From positions 1 to 23,087 of IMG/VR virus record IMGVR_UViG_3300021090_000703: 23,087 nucleotides of DNA; one strand, written 5' to 3'. Below are positions 7,405 to 14,438 of this stretch, piece after piece (positions within the stretch are counted from its first letter, which is position 1; the number at the start of each line of letters is the position of its first letter). The DNA comes from a virus. The notes below the pieces were generated by a model that was given only the letters and a program-made list of their open reading frames with translations, made no database searches and was not told the origin of the DNA. A program made the translations under genes and the position numbers.

Positions 7405-8714
7405 CCGCGCTCCAATCGCTTCGGCTCGATCCCCGTCGCATCGCAGAACCGTTCCAAAGCCACAGCCACAAACGCGGGCTCGATCTCTGAGGCGTATACA
7501 AGCCGGCCCTCCTGCTGGCCAGCCAGGACCTGGGACCCGGACCCACAGAAGGGCTCCAGACAGATCTCGCCAGGCTTGGTATGGTTGCGCATCGGCCGTG
7601 CGAAGATCTCCACCGGCTTCTCCGTGGGGTGCAGCGCTTTGCTGTTGCGCTTCTTGCCCTGCCAATCCAACAACCAGACATCGGATCCCTGATGCAATTC
7701 CGCGAGGATCGTCTCCAGCTCCCCCTCCCACACCGTGGATTCTTTCCCATCAAAGAAGCGTTTCCGTAGAAACGGCTTGTTACCTTTTGGCCAGCCGAAC
7801 AGGCACGGCTCGTGCTGATAGTAGTAGGTGGCAAAGCCAAGGATAAACACTGGCTTCACCCAGATGATCTCCTGATGTACCAGGATCCCACAGTCGGCCA
7901 TGGCTTGCTCAAACAGCGCGCGCGTCGCGCTCGCATGCCAGATGAACCAGGCTGCATTCGGTTTCTGGTACGGCTGCCAGGTCTGGAAGACCGTCGTCAG
8001 AAAGGCCTGCTTATCCTGGATGGTGCTCTCTTTGTATTTCCTGCTCCAATCCTTCCCACCCCCGGGCCTGGCCGTCCCATCATAGTCCACCATATACGGC
8101 GCATCGGTCGAGAACAAGGAAGCTGGTGCGGTTTTTCGCACTAACCGCGCAACGGTCTCCGGCTTGGAGCTGTCACCACAAATTAAACGATGATCTCCCA
8201 GTTGCCATAGATCGCCGACCTTGACCCTCCATTTTTTGAGGAGTTTGTCGGCCTGGTCAAACTTCGCAGGCGCATCGACCTTCTTCTTTTCCTCTTCGAA
8301 CAGCCCGTCCAGGTCGTCGTCGCTCCATCCCCAGTCCAGGAGATCGTCGGCTTTGAAGTATTTCTTGAGCAGTTCCATATCCCAATCGCCGCCCGCTTTG
8401 TTGGCCACAATATTCGCTTGCTCACATTGCTTCTTTGTCCAGCGCACCTGGCGGTAGGAATAACGCCTCCCTTCCCAGATCACATAACCCAGCCCCACAG
8501 TGCCCTGCTTGTCCGGCCGGCTGGATTTATGCTCGATGCTGATCTTGCACTTGTTGATGTCGATCACTTTGCTACGCTGGTTGCCGCCAATGATCTCGTC
8601 GGAGTTGAGGTCATGCACGATACCACTTAGATCGCCCAGCTCGCGCAGCCACGTCGCCAGGTCCTGCAATTGGCTCTCTGTGATCGTGCGTGGATTTTTT
8701 GAATATCGTTTCAT
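7401..8714 (-). CDS. ParB-like domain plus DNA methyltransferase
   Basis: The 437-residue product has a short ParB/Srx-like N-terminal part (SGIVHDLNSDEIIGGNQRSKV, about 29-50) and an amino-methyltransferase domain of the beta arrangement. The catalytic motif IV reads TDAPY (203-207) where DPPY is usual. HPTEKP (362-367) and the AdoMet-binding FCGSGS (389-394) follow. It would methylate adenine N6 or cytosine N4 in DNA, perhaps to protect phage DNA from host restriction. No restriction endonuclease is next to it. The ATG at 8714 has no clear SD. Its stop overlaps the small terminase start. The DAPY change may alter activity but may be normal in this subfamily. Confidence 0.88.
   Translation of the reverse strand: MKRYSKNPRTITESQLQDLATWLRELGDLSGIVHDLNSDEIIGGNQRSKVIDINKCKISIEHKSSRPDKQGTVGLGYVIWEGRRYSYRQVRWTKKQCEQANIVANKAGGDWDMELLKKYFKADDLLDWGWSDDDLDGLFEEEKKKVDAPAKFDQADKLLKKWRVKVGDLWQLGDHRLICGDSSKPETVARLVRKTAPASLFSTDAPYMVDYDGTARPGGGKDWSRKYKESTIQDKQAFLTTVFQTWQPYQKPNAAWFIWHASATRALFEQAMADCGILVHQEIIWVKPVFILGFATYYYQHEPCLFGWPKGNKPFLRKRFFDGKESTVWEGELETILAELHQGSDVWLLDWQGKKRNSKALHPTEKPVEIFARPMRNHTKPGEICLEPFCGSGSQVLAGQQEGRLVYASEIEPAFVAVALERFCDATGIEPKRLERG
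8126..8141. repeat. GTGCG-N6-CGCAC site inside the methyltransferase gene
   Basis: This inverted repeat has 5-base arms and a T-rich spacer. On the minus strand it reads GTGCGAAAAACCGCAC, close to the three sites in the replication initiator gene (consensus GTGCGGAAAANCGCAC). It may be a stray binding site for the same protein, or chance. Confidence 0.4.
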
Positions 8715-8766
8715 TCTTAGAATGTCTGTTCTATTTATGGCCGAAAAAGCAACTTCTTAAGGCAAC

Positions 8767-8967
8767 TCAAACGGCTTTTTTCTGCTCGTGCACATCCTCC
8801 ACAGTGACGGTCACCATGGGTTGCTTGGCATCCGGCTGGAACTCTGGGAAGTGCCTGTTCAGCTCTGCAGTCACCGCCTCGATGAAGCCTGGCTCCCGCT
8901 GCTGCTGGTCTGGCAGTGGGGGAGTGAGGACCCCCACAATCGTAATGATGATGCGTTTCTTCATCAT
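8767..8967 (-). CDS. Small protein of unknown function
   Basis: This 66-residue product starts MMKKRIIITIVGVLTPP, a short basic and hydrophobic start that could be a weak signal or membrane anchor. It continues with a charged region (EAVTAELNRHFPEFQPD) and a beta-type segment (PMVTVTVEDVHEQ). I do not recognise it. It begins at ATG 8967 or 8964, directly after the terminator of the holin-like gene, and shows no SD. Expression may depend on read-through or on an unseen promoter. It lies between the holin-like gene and the methyltransferase with a 52-base gap. Confidence 0.5.
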   Translation of the reverse strand: MMKKRIIITIVGVLTPPLPDQQQREPGFIEAVTAELNRHFPEFQPDAKQPMVTVTVEDVHEQKKAV

Positions 8968-8970
8968 GTG

Positions 8971-8993
8971 AAAAGGGCACGGCTAGCGTGCCC
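8971..8993 (-). terminator. Rho-independent terminator after the holin-like gene
   Basis: On the minus strand GGGCACG and CGTGCCC form a 7-pair GC-rich stem around a 5-base loop (8975-8993), followed at once by TTTT (8971-8974). It lies 9 bases after the stop of the holin-like gene. The T-run is short, so termination may be partial, which would allow expression of the methyltransferase and terminase genes downstream. Confidence 0.65.
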
Positions 8994-9001
8994 TCTGTTA
9001 G

Positions 9002-9445
9002 TTACTCTGAGCCCCTGATGTTGAGGACAGGTACGCGCGCACGGTAGAATAACCGGTTGACCGGTGCGGGCACCGTCATTTGAGTGAGAAAGCCAAGCAC
9101 AAAGAGTGCGATCGTTGCGGCTTGGACTGCCAGTCCATCCAAGAAGCCAAGAGCCAGATCCGGCCGGAAGATCCCCAGCGCGACCAATGCAATGAACGCG
9201 ACCAGGTTCAATCCAGCGGTCCACTTCCCTGCTGTCTCTTCGGTCTTGATCACGCCGGCCCAGCGAAAGATGCTGACCAATGCTGTCACCAGAGCCGATA
9301 CACCGGCCAGCGTACCAAACGCCACAACGATCTTGAGAATGGAATCAAGCACCGTGCCGCTCGGCTCCTGGGGCTGGGGAGCAAAAGCCATAAGCAGCAG
9401 AGACAATAGGATCATGAGGATCAGGAACAATCGGTTGGTTTTCAT
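9002..9445 (-). CDS. Holin-like or other small membrane protein
   Basis: The 147-residue product has an N-terminal hydrophobic segment (LFLILMILLSLLLMAFAP) that could be a signal peptide or a membrane helix. Three further hydrophobic stretches lie at about 36-62, 77-93 and 104-122. It has no enzyme motif. Size, helix count and expression from a separate late-type promoter fit a holin, which would make pores in the inner membrane for lysis. No endolysin gene is visible in the window, so this is an inference. ATG 9445 follows AAGGAG with a 6-base spacer. It is flanked by a structured leader upstream and a terminator downstream, so it looks like a single-gene unit. Confidence 0.5.
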   Translation of the reverse strand: MKTNRLFLILMILLSLLLMAFAPQPQEPSGTVLDSILKIVVAFGTLAGVSALVTALVSIFRWAGVIKTEETAGKWTAGLNLVAFIALVALGIFRPDLALGFLDGLAVQAATIALFVLGFLTQMTVPAPVNRLFYRARVPVLNIRGSE

Positions 9446-9482
9446 GGGAATCTCCTTATGTGGTAGGGGATGGCTGCCAACT

Positions 9483-9511
9483 CACCTGCACTGCGCGCAG
9501 GCGCACGTGTA
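9483..9511. repeat. Short palindromic element without central core
   Basis: The plus strand reads CACCTGCACT, then GCGCGCAGGCGCACGTGTA. It matches the reverse complement of 868-914 after removal of the GATTTGC...GCAAATC core. The inner CTGCGCGCAG (9491-9500) is a perfect palindrome. It lies in the leader of the holin-like gene, between the conserved hairpin and the SD. Confidence 0.5.
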
Positions 9512-9613
9512 AAAGAAAACACCTGGCCACCAGCGATCCCAGACGGATACGCTGTGGCCAGGTGGGTAAACTGGCAAATCCCTCATAGATGCGCCACGCC
9601 GGCGCAATTGACT
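9511..9613 (-). ncRNA. Structured leader RNA, copy B (upstream of holin-like gene)
   Basis: This is homologous to 916-1014. The first hairpin (9591-9605) is a perfect GCGCC/GGCGC stem. The main hairpin (9520-9564) has stem CACCUGGCCAC/GUGGCCAGGUG plus an inner AGCG/CGCU stem. It differs from copy A by paired changes. Here the hairpin is followed by UUUUCUUUU (9511-9519), so it resembles an intrinsic terminator placed in the leader before the gene. That suggests attenuation that is relieved under some condition, or an antitermination site. Confidence 0.7.
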
Positions 9614-9619
9614 TTTTAC

Positions 9620-9649
9620 ATTATAGCACGCTCATACGGAGCCAAGCAT
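9620..9649 (-). promoter_or_regulatory. Extended -10 promoter for the holin-like gene
   Basis: TGCTATAAT on the minus strand (TATAAT at 9620-9625) is an extended -10 identical to that of the scaffold promoter. The -35 is weak: TGCTTG at a 17-base spacing is the best candidate. Transcription would start near 9613. Confidence 0.7.
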
Positions 9650-9658
9650 GCGCCTCGG

Positions 9659-9913
9659 TTACTCTGGAAAGGAAGCAGCCACGAGCTGACCATAGACCAG
9701 TGCCATCTTTTCTACATCCTTCTCACGGATATTCCAATGGAAGGTCCAGCCGCAATGAATGCAATTCGCTTCTATTTTCGGGATTAATAGATCTCCGCAC
9801 CGTAACTGTGCGAAACCCTGGATCTCCTCAATCGCGAAGTGTTCGAAGGGTCGCCTGCACCTCCCACAGTTCACCGGCCCACTCGCCACGATATCATCGC
9901 TGTTTCTATGCAT
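9659..9913 (-). CDS. Small zinc ribbon protein
   Basis: The 84-residue product has two Cys pairs, CGRC (16-19) and CIHC (about 51-54), with another Cys (39) between, a layout typical of a zinc ribbon. The C-terminal half is helical and charged. It may bind nucleic acid or a protein partner. ATG 9913 follows GGAG with a 7-base spacer. It lies just downstream of the HTH regulator and is the last gene before the holin-like unit, so it may share in control of late genes. I cannot name a family. Confidence 0.65.
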   Translation of the reverse strand: MHRNSDDIVASGPVNCGRCRRPFEHFAIEEIQGFAQLRCGDLLIPKIEANCIHCGWTFHWNIREKDVEKMALVYGQLVAASFPE

Positions 9914-9936
9914 AGATCATCTCCATATGCAAGTGT

Positions 9937-9978
9937 AATGAAACCAGACTTCTTGTGCTAGTATGAATATGTTTCATT
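9937..9978. repeat. Inverted repeat AATGAAAC/GTTTCATT
   Basis: Perfect 8-base arms at 9937-9944 and 9971-9978 enclose 26 bases in the short gap after the HTH regulator gene. It could be an operator or chance. There is no T-run to support a terminator. Confidence 0.3.
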
Positions 9979-10420
9979 TGCTCTTGCGTGGCCGTTCATC
10001 TTTGTTAGTCTTCAGCTTTACCCATCCCCGATGCACAGAGTGCGCCATTAGCTGGTACATCGATTGCATCCCCAGGCGGGTCCGTAATCTCAAAAAGATC
10101 ACGCGCGCAGTTCCTACATTCATCCCCAACTCAAACGCAATCTGCTTTTCAGACAGGCCCTCGGCCAGCATCTGCAGCATGCGCCGTTGGATATCGTTGG
10201 GCTGCAGTTTTTGGCTCTCAATCAACAGTATTTGCTCATACATCCATTTAAGTGTGTTCTCCAGGACTTGATGCGGTGGATACGGTTGCCTTGTGGCTGG
10301 ATCGATCCGGCGCAATTCATGCTGGTAGAGCCACCAGGCGGACTGTCTGACCGGGAGCGGCAACGGTTGATCGAAGATCGTTTCTCTGGCGTTGTTATCA
10401 GTCACTGATGCCCGTGTCAT
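9974..10420 (-). CDS. LuxR-type helix-turn-helix regulator
   Basis: The 148-residue product has a C-terminal HTH of the LuxR/sigma-70 region 4 type (about 75-130): QRRMLQMLAEGLSEKQIAFE, then a turn and recognition helix beginning NVGTARVIFLRLRTRLG. The N-terminal half has no receiver or ligand domain that I recognise. Such phage proteins often act as transcription activators. ATG 10420 has no SD but overlaps the stop of a 35-codon upstream gene (ATGA), so it should be translated by coupling to that gene and to the integrase. This would link regulator level to integrase expression. A sigma-like factor is an alternative reading. Confidence 0.75.
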   Translation of the reverse strand: MTRASVTDNNARETIFDQPLPLPVRQSAWWLYQHELRRIDPATRQPYPPHQVLENTLKWMYEQILLIESQKLQPNDIQRRMLQMLAEGLSEKQIAFELGMNVGTARVIFLRLRTRLGMQSMYQLMAHSVHRGWVKLKTNKDERPRKSK

Positions 10421-10524
10421 TCACTGTTGAACATTTGATCGTATAAACGGAATGCTTTTTCTTGGGCAATAACATAGTTGCCATATTTTTGTGTCATAAA
10501 CTCTGAAAACTTTAGCTCTATCAT
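10417..10524 (-). CDS. 35-codon linking gene between integrase and regulator
   Basis: A 35-residue peptide begins MIELKFSEFMTQKYGNYVIA and ends FNSE. It shows ATGA overlaps at both ends: its ATG overlaps the integrase TGA, and its TGA overlaps the regulator ATG. This exact fit, with no SD for the regulator, suggests a real, translationally coupled gene. The sequence is probably helical and amphipathic. It could be a small regulator, for example an excisionase-type partner, or simply a coupling device. I do not recognise it. Confidence 0.55.
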   Translation of the reverse strand: MIELKFSEFMTQKYGNYVIAQEKAFRLYDQMFNSE

Positions 10525-11399
10525 AGGGCAACCGCCTTATTGAATATCTTGTCGTAATTCTCATCAAGCTCTGGGGTTGAGAAGTGTGCATAACGTGACG
10601 TGGTCGATGTGCTTTCATGTCTGGCCAGCTCCTGCGCTAATTTTAGATTGCCGTCGCTAGCCATCATGACCATCGTGACAAAGTAGTGCCTGAAATCGTG
10701 GATCCTGACCCTTGCGCCTGCTTCCTTCATTCGCTCCCTGATCGCCTTGCGCATGCCGTCAATTGTCATAGGCTTGATTTTCGTCACCCTGCCGTGCTGA
10801 GCGAACAGCGGCAGCGATTCCAAGGGCTTATTCGACGCACCATCCATCCCAGCGCGTGCGGAGAGGTAATCCTTCAATGCGGCAACAGATCTCTTGGAAA
10901 ATCGAACAACGGCTGTCTTTTCACCCTTTCCAGTAATCAAAACCCGTTCGTCTCTCCAGTCGATATCGCCGCGCTTGAGACTGCATAATTCGGAAATCCT
11001 GAAGCCTGTATCAGCCAATGTTAGAACAAATGCTCTGTCTCTGAATTTCATGAGAGTACCTCGCAAGGTATCGCAGTGCGCGATGATCTTTTCAACACCA
11101 TCACGGTCAAACATGACTGGCTTGGTCTTTGTTTTCCTTGTATAGTGATTGTTTAGACTCTCGCGCTTGTTTAGATCTCCGGCTTCACAAAACGCATACA
11201 GCCCCATTACAGCCGACCGCAGAACCCTTTTACTGGAGGGGGAGAGGTGGCTGATCGCAGCCAGGAATGTTTCGTAAGACTGATCATTCAAGCTTTCGCC
11301 CGCGATCTGAAAATAATAAGACAACGCCCAATGATAGGTCTTGATCGTGTTGGGGAGGCGGTCCAATGTCTTGAGATACTTTTCGGCCTGGTCTATCAT
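10521..11399 (-). CDS. int: Tyrosine recombinase / integrase
   Basis: The 292-residue product is a XerC/D-like tyrosine recombinase. The N-terminal SAM-like core-binding domain spans about 1-85. The catalytic domain shows R134 (GFRISEL), K158 (TGKGEK), H234 and R237 (HDFRH), H261 and the nucleophile Y270 (SRYAH), so the active site is complete. It would integrate and excise the phage genome, supporting a temperate lifestyle, or resolve dimers. There is no arm-binding domain of the lambda type. ATG 11399 has no clear SD. The stop overlaps the 35-codon gene (ATGA), which in turn overlaps the LuxR-type regulator. Confidence 0.93.
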   Translation of the reverse strand: MIDQAEKYLKTLDRLPNTIKTYHWALSYYFQIAGESLNDQSYETFLAAISHLSPSSKRVLRSAVMGLYAFCEAGDLNKRESLNNHYTRKTKTKPVMFDRDGVEKIIAHCDTLRGTLMKFRDRAFVLTLADTGFRISELCSLKRGDIDWRDERVLITGKGEKTAVVRFSKRSVAALKDYLSARAGMDGASNKPLESLPLFAQHGRVTKIKPMTIDGMRKAIRERMKEAGARVRIHDFRHYFVTMVMMASDGNLKLAQELARHESTSTTSRYAHFSTPELDENYDKIFNKAVAL

Positions 11400-11468
11400 G
11401 TTTTATTTACACTCTACATAATTGATTTTATTTAGAGCGTCGCCAAAACCACAGGGAGTTATGTTCCC
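11400..11468. other. AT-rich gap before integrase, possible att or control site
   Basis: This 69-base gap includes an inverted repeat CTCTA (11412-11416) and TAGAG (11433-11437) separated by 16 AT-rich bases. The size would suit a tyrosine recombinase core site. A weak hairpin GGGA/TCCC lies at its upstream end. No second half-site or host junction is available here, so the att idea is weak. Confidence 0.25.
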
Positions 11469-11759
11469 CTATCTGTTCTGGCCGTGCGCATCTCGCCACT
11501 CTCTAAATTGAAACAGCACACCGGCTCCGAGTTCGTCATCCCTCTCACCTCCCAAGGTGCTGTGAAACTCAAATATAAAAGCGTCTTGCTCAGCGGCCTC
11601 CGATGCTTCCAATAAATTTAGAGCCAAGTCGCGCGCTTCTTCCGGTAGTAGTTGCAGCGGTTCTTTCAGCTTGTCTGTTTTGATCTCGACGAACGGCTGG
11701 CGTGTGTTGCCACCGTAGCCACTGGTTACATTGATCACTGAGCGCTTCCAATCATTCAT
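11469..11759 (-). CDS. Hypothetical phage protein, 96 aa
   Basis: I do not recognise this product. It has a beta-like N-terminal part (SVINVTSGYGGNTRQPFVEI), a helical acidic centre (LLPEEARDLALNLLEASEAAEQDAF) and a Gly/Arg-rich end. It is soluble and has no Cys cluster. ATG 11759 overlaps the stop of the 70-residue gene upstream (ATGA), so both belong to one transcript. It is the last gene before the integrase. Confidence 0.7.
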   Translation of the reverse strand: MNDWKRSVINVTSGYGGNTRQPFVEIKTDKLKEPLQLLPEEARDLALNLLEASEAAEQDAFIFEFHSTLGGERDDELGAGVLFQFREWRDAHGQNR

Positions 11760-11968
11760 ACTTCACCCCGCTTCATCAGCTTCAGCGTGATTTCAGTCGG
11801 TTTGATTCGCTTCACCCGAAATGTGCTGCCTTTCAGTTCCACGACTTCACCCTCACGAAACCAGCCGCCATGATTGGGGTGTTTCCCTTCAAGCGATTTC
11901 ATCATCTCCTTCAATTGCTCTTCATTCTCTGCTTTCACTTGTTCAAACATTCCTTTTCCAGTATCCAT
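11756..11968 (-). CDS. Hypothetical phage protein, 70 aa
   Basis: The product has a charged helical N-terminus (about 1-30) followed by a small beta-rich part: WFREGEVVELKGSTFRVKRI and TEITLKLMKRG. The second part resembles the short SH3/KOW-like phage proteins whose function is unknown. ATG 11968 follows AAGGAG with a 6-base spacer. It overlaps the next gene at ATGA. Confidence 0.7.
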   Translation of the reverse strand: MDTGKGMFEQVKAENEEQLKEMMKSLEGKHPNHGGWFREGEVVELKGSTFRVKRIKPTEITLKLMKRGEV

Positions 11969-11980
11969 TGTGTTCTCCTT

Positions 11981-12283
11981 TTACACAGGCTTCGATTGGC
12001 TCTGGTTCGATCTTTGGCTCACGATCAACACAACCTTGTCGTTCTCAACATCCAGCTTCATGCTGAGGCCCAGCGATGAGCTGGAATATTCGCTTAAATG
12101 TTCGATCGTCATCTGGCCGCCCGCGCGCTGCACAAGAATAGCCAGGAAAGAAAGCAGATAAGAGATCTGCTCTTGTTGGTTCAAATGTTGTTTTGGCATG
12201 CGTTCTCCTTTTAGTATGCTTCGTTCATGCTGGCGCCATAGAAAGTCCAGGAAGCGCAGGAAGAGATCTCGAATGATATTCAT
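11981..12283 (-). CDS. Hypothetical protein with two possible starts (100 or 72 aa)
   Basis: The ATG at 12283 overlaps the stop of the preceding gene (ATGA), giving 100 residues that begin with an amphipathic helix, NIIRDLFLRFLDFLWRQ. A second in-frame ATG at 12199 has a strong AAGGAG SD 5 bases upstream and gives 72 residues starting MPKQHLNQQ. Both products may be made. The common part has a hydrophobic helix (ISYLLSFLAILVQRAGG) and a beta-type end (LSMKLDVENDKVVLIVS). I do not recognise a family. The longer form could sit at the membrane through the N-terminal helix. Confidence 0.65.
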   Translation of the reverse strand: MNIIRDLFLRFLDFLWRQHERSILKGERMPKQHLNQQEQISYLLSFLAILVQRAGGQMTIEHLSEYSSSSLGLSMKLDVENDKVVLIVSQRSNQSQSKPV

Positions 12284-13332
12284 AACCTCATGGATTTTTG
12301 CTGCGCTTCAGAGATGGCGTCCGGCATGCCGTACTTCTTGCGGTCACGGTTGACCTTCTCTACATACTCAGTGATGGCATCCTCCAGAGCTTCACTCCCC
12401 AGACCGGCGCCAAAGATACCGTCGTCGTCCTGGTCATAGGAGTTCTCGCCCTTGCCTGCGTGCATGGGTGGCGCTTTGGAATCGAACTCCCAGTAATAGG
12501 CGATCCTCTTCCTCCAGGGAAAATGTCCTCGCCAGCGGATCTCCTTCTGTCTTTGGAAGGTGGCGAAGTAATGCAGGTCCAGAGTGTTATCCGGCTCGAT
12601 CGGGATCTCCCTCACAAGGGGCTCGCCGATGTTCTCGACTTCCCGTTCATAGCTGCCCCGAATCATCCGATCAAAGTCGAAGGAAAGGTGAACCCCACCA
12701 CCCGTTGAGTAGTCCCTGCTCCAGTTGGCGGCTCTCCAAAAGTGAATGCCGGAAGGCAATGGATCCGTGGGCCGCAGCAATCTTCGAACCTTCTTTCGTG
12801 GCCGGCCCAGTCGGAGAAGCAGCCTGCGATACCATCGCGGGACCTGGACTCGAAGGCCCGGTCCGCTTGCCATGTCGTTGTAGGCAAGGTAGAACGTCAG
12901 ATGCCCTCGCCACGGGTCGAAGTCGAAGCCCGTATCGTAGCCAAAGCCCATGCGTGTGACATTACTGAAGAGCCAGCGAAAGAAAGACAGTCCTGAGATC
13001 GTCAGACCGGCGCTGCCGAACAGGAAGCCAAAGAAGAAACCAAGGTCGTGCTCGTCGGCTGCCATATAGACCTTGAACTCGATCGACGACTTGTGAAACA
13101 GATGCCACCAGGGATGAATGGTCGGCGGCGGATACCACTTGTGATGCTTGTTGTCGTCGTTGTAGCTGAGATAAAACCAGCAGCGCCCCTCGCGCCATAA
13201 AGGTTCCGGGTGTTTCTCGTCACTGGTGTTTTGCCAGTGGAAGTGAACGTGTTGATCGGTGATACGCAGGTACAACCGGAAAGAAATGAGCATCAAAAGC
13301 AGTGCAGCAAGTAACCAGTACAGATTATTCAT
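12280..13332 (-). CDS. Large hypothetical phage protein with N-terminal membrane helix
   Basis: The 350-residue product starts with a membrane helix (about 3-23) and continues with a large soluble part rich in Trp, Tyr, Arg and His. A second hydrophobic stretch lies near 97-125 (DLGFFFGFLFGSAGLTISGLS as a partial view). The end carries KGENSYDQDDDGIFG, a type of motif I associate with unassigned tailed-phage proteins. ATG 13332 sits 6 bases after GGAGG; an ATG two codons earlier abuts that SD and is less likely. No enzyme motif is visible. It lies among DNA metabolism genes, but nothing ties it to that role. Confidence 0.7.
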   Translation of the reverse strand: MNNLYWLLAALLLMLISFRLYLRITDQHVHFHWQNTSDEKHPEPLWREGRCWFYLSYNDDNKHHKWYPPPTIHPWWHLFHKSSIEFKVYMAADEHDLGFFFGFLFGSAGLTISGLSFFRWLFSNVTRMGFGYDTGFDFDPWRGHLTFYLAYNDMASGPGLRVQVPRWYRRLLLRLGRPRKKVRRLLRPTDPLPSGIHFWRAANWSRDYSTGGGVHLSFDFDRMIRGSYEREVENIGEPLVREIPIEPDNTLDLHYFATFQRQKEIRWRGHFPWRKRIAYYWEFDSKAPPMHAGKGENSYDQDDDGIFGAGLGSEALEDAITEYVEKVNRDRKKYGMPDAISEAQQKSMRL

Positions 13333-13347
13333 CGTCATCCTCCAAGC

Positions 13348-13743
13348 CTAAATAATCATCATCCATTCTTCGGCGCCAGCCAAAACCACATCATCATCGT
13401 CAAGATCACCGAGGAGTGAGAAAGCCAAGCCCTGATCCCGAGTAGCTACACTCACGCCATCAGCCAGGACTGGCACACCTTGTTCTATCTCGGTTCGAAC
13501 CTCCTCCACGGGATAGCCAAACCGATTAGAGATCGCCTCAATGAGGCCTTCTCTTTGCTCGTCTGATATCGCTTCGAGATCCAGCATATACACTTCTACA
13601 TTCGGAAGTCCTGGCAAGTTCGCCTTCGAGGTCAGGATAGACTTGATCGGCACGACAGCGCCAGGGAAAATTGATCCCCACAGTGCTCGCCGATCTTCGG
13701 CATGAACGGTTGCGGTAGTCAGCCAGTTATCCTTCGTGTTCAT
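13348..13743 (-). CDS. Hypothetical phage protein, 131 aa
   Basis: I do not recognise this product. It has a beta-like centre (GAVVPIKSILTSKANLPG, VEVYMLDLEAI), a helix (SDEQREGLIEAISNRFG) and a very acidic C-terminus (LGDLDDDDVVLAG). ATG 13743 follows AAGGAG with a 6-base spacer and is preferred over ATG 13761. The start overlaps the end of the exonuclease gene by 17 bases, so they are co-expressed. Confidence 0.7.
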   Translation of the reverse strand: MNTKDNWLTTATVHAEDRRALWGSIFPGAVVPIKSILTSKANLPGLPNVEVYMLDLEAISDEQREGLIEAISNRFGYPVEEVRTEIEQGVPVLADGVSVATRDQGLAFSLLGDLDDDDVVLAGAEEWMMII

Positions 13744-14425
13744 TCGGCTCTCCTTGTTCATTGGGATTCATTGCCGGCAAAGTCAATTGACCTTGTGCCA
13801 TGTGCAGGACCAGGCGCCGCGTCATCTCGGCGTCTGCATGTGCACGATGAATACTCTGTGGGAGATTGATCTTGCATTGCTGAAGGGCCGTGCTCAGGCG
13901 CTGCCATCTGTAGGAGCCGTGGTATTCATTCCAATCGCCATAGTGAGCGGCGTACAGCTCCATGGCACAGTACCAGCCACTGTCGAAGAGTTGCGCCAAA
14001 GGATCCCAATCCTCGGGTGACCACCACCAGGCGCTGAAGCCATCCTTGCCGGACAGGTTGAATCCGTTGGCCTGGGCAGAGCGGGTGATCTTGCCCATAT
14101 CAAATTCCGCATTGTAGATGATCACGATGCGCCCCTTCAAGATCCGGTCTAGCTCCGGCAACAGCTCCCGGAACGTCGGTGCGCGTTGCACCATCTCCTG
14201 CGAGATGCCATGGATATCAGTGGCGCTGAGCGGAATCGGCTTGATGGGTTTGACCAGGGAGTTGATCAGGACCTGGCCGGTCAGATCGACAATGGCGATC
14301 TCACAGATCTCATCCATGTCACTGAGGCCGGTGGTCTCCGTGTCCAGGAAGAGCGGATCCTGGCTGACATATTTTTGTGCACGCGCAATCGCGCTCATGC
14401 GGTCATCGGGAAACGGGTGAAACAT
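13727..14425 (-). CDS. DEDDh 3'-5' exonuclease (DnaQ-like)
   Basis: The 232-residue product shows the three Exo motifs of the DnaQ family: DTETTGL (D28, E30), NAEFDMG (D109) and HRAHADA (H193, D198, the H-x4-D form). All acidic metal ligands are present. It would remove nucleotides from 3' ends, for proofreading, repair or recycling. It is a stand-alone domain, as no polymerase is fused or visible in the window. ATG 14425 follows AAGGAG with a 7-base spacer. Trp-rich stretches (SAWWWSPEDW) between Exo II and III are unusual but match a similar layout in phage exonucleases that handle RNA or DNA. Confidence 0.9.
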   Translation of the reverse strand: MFHPFPDDRMSAIARAQKYVSQDPLFLDTETTGLSDMDEICEIAIVDLTGQVLINSLVKPIKPIPLSATDIHGISQEMVQRAPTFRELLPELDRILKGRIVIIYNAEFDMGKITRSAQANGFNLSGKDGFSAWWWSPEDWDPLAQLFDSGWYCAMELYAAHYGDWNEYHGSYRWQRLSTALQQCKINLPQSIHRAHADAEMTRRLVLHMAQGQLTLPAMNPNEQGEPNEHEG

Positions 14426-14438
14426 GGCTAATCTCCTT

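Noticed and set aside
7405-7731. N-terminal extension of the small terminase frame upstream of 7404.
   Set aside because: It lies within the methyltransferase gene, is Gly/Arg-rich noise, and the ATGA overlap at 7404 gives a better start.
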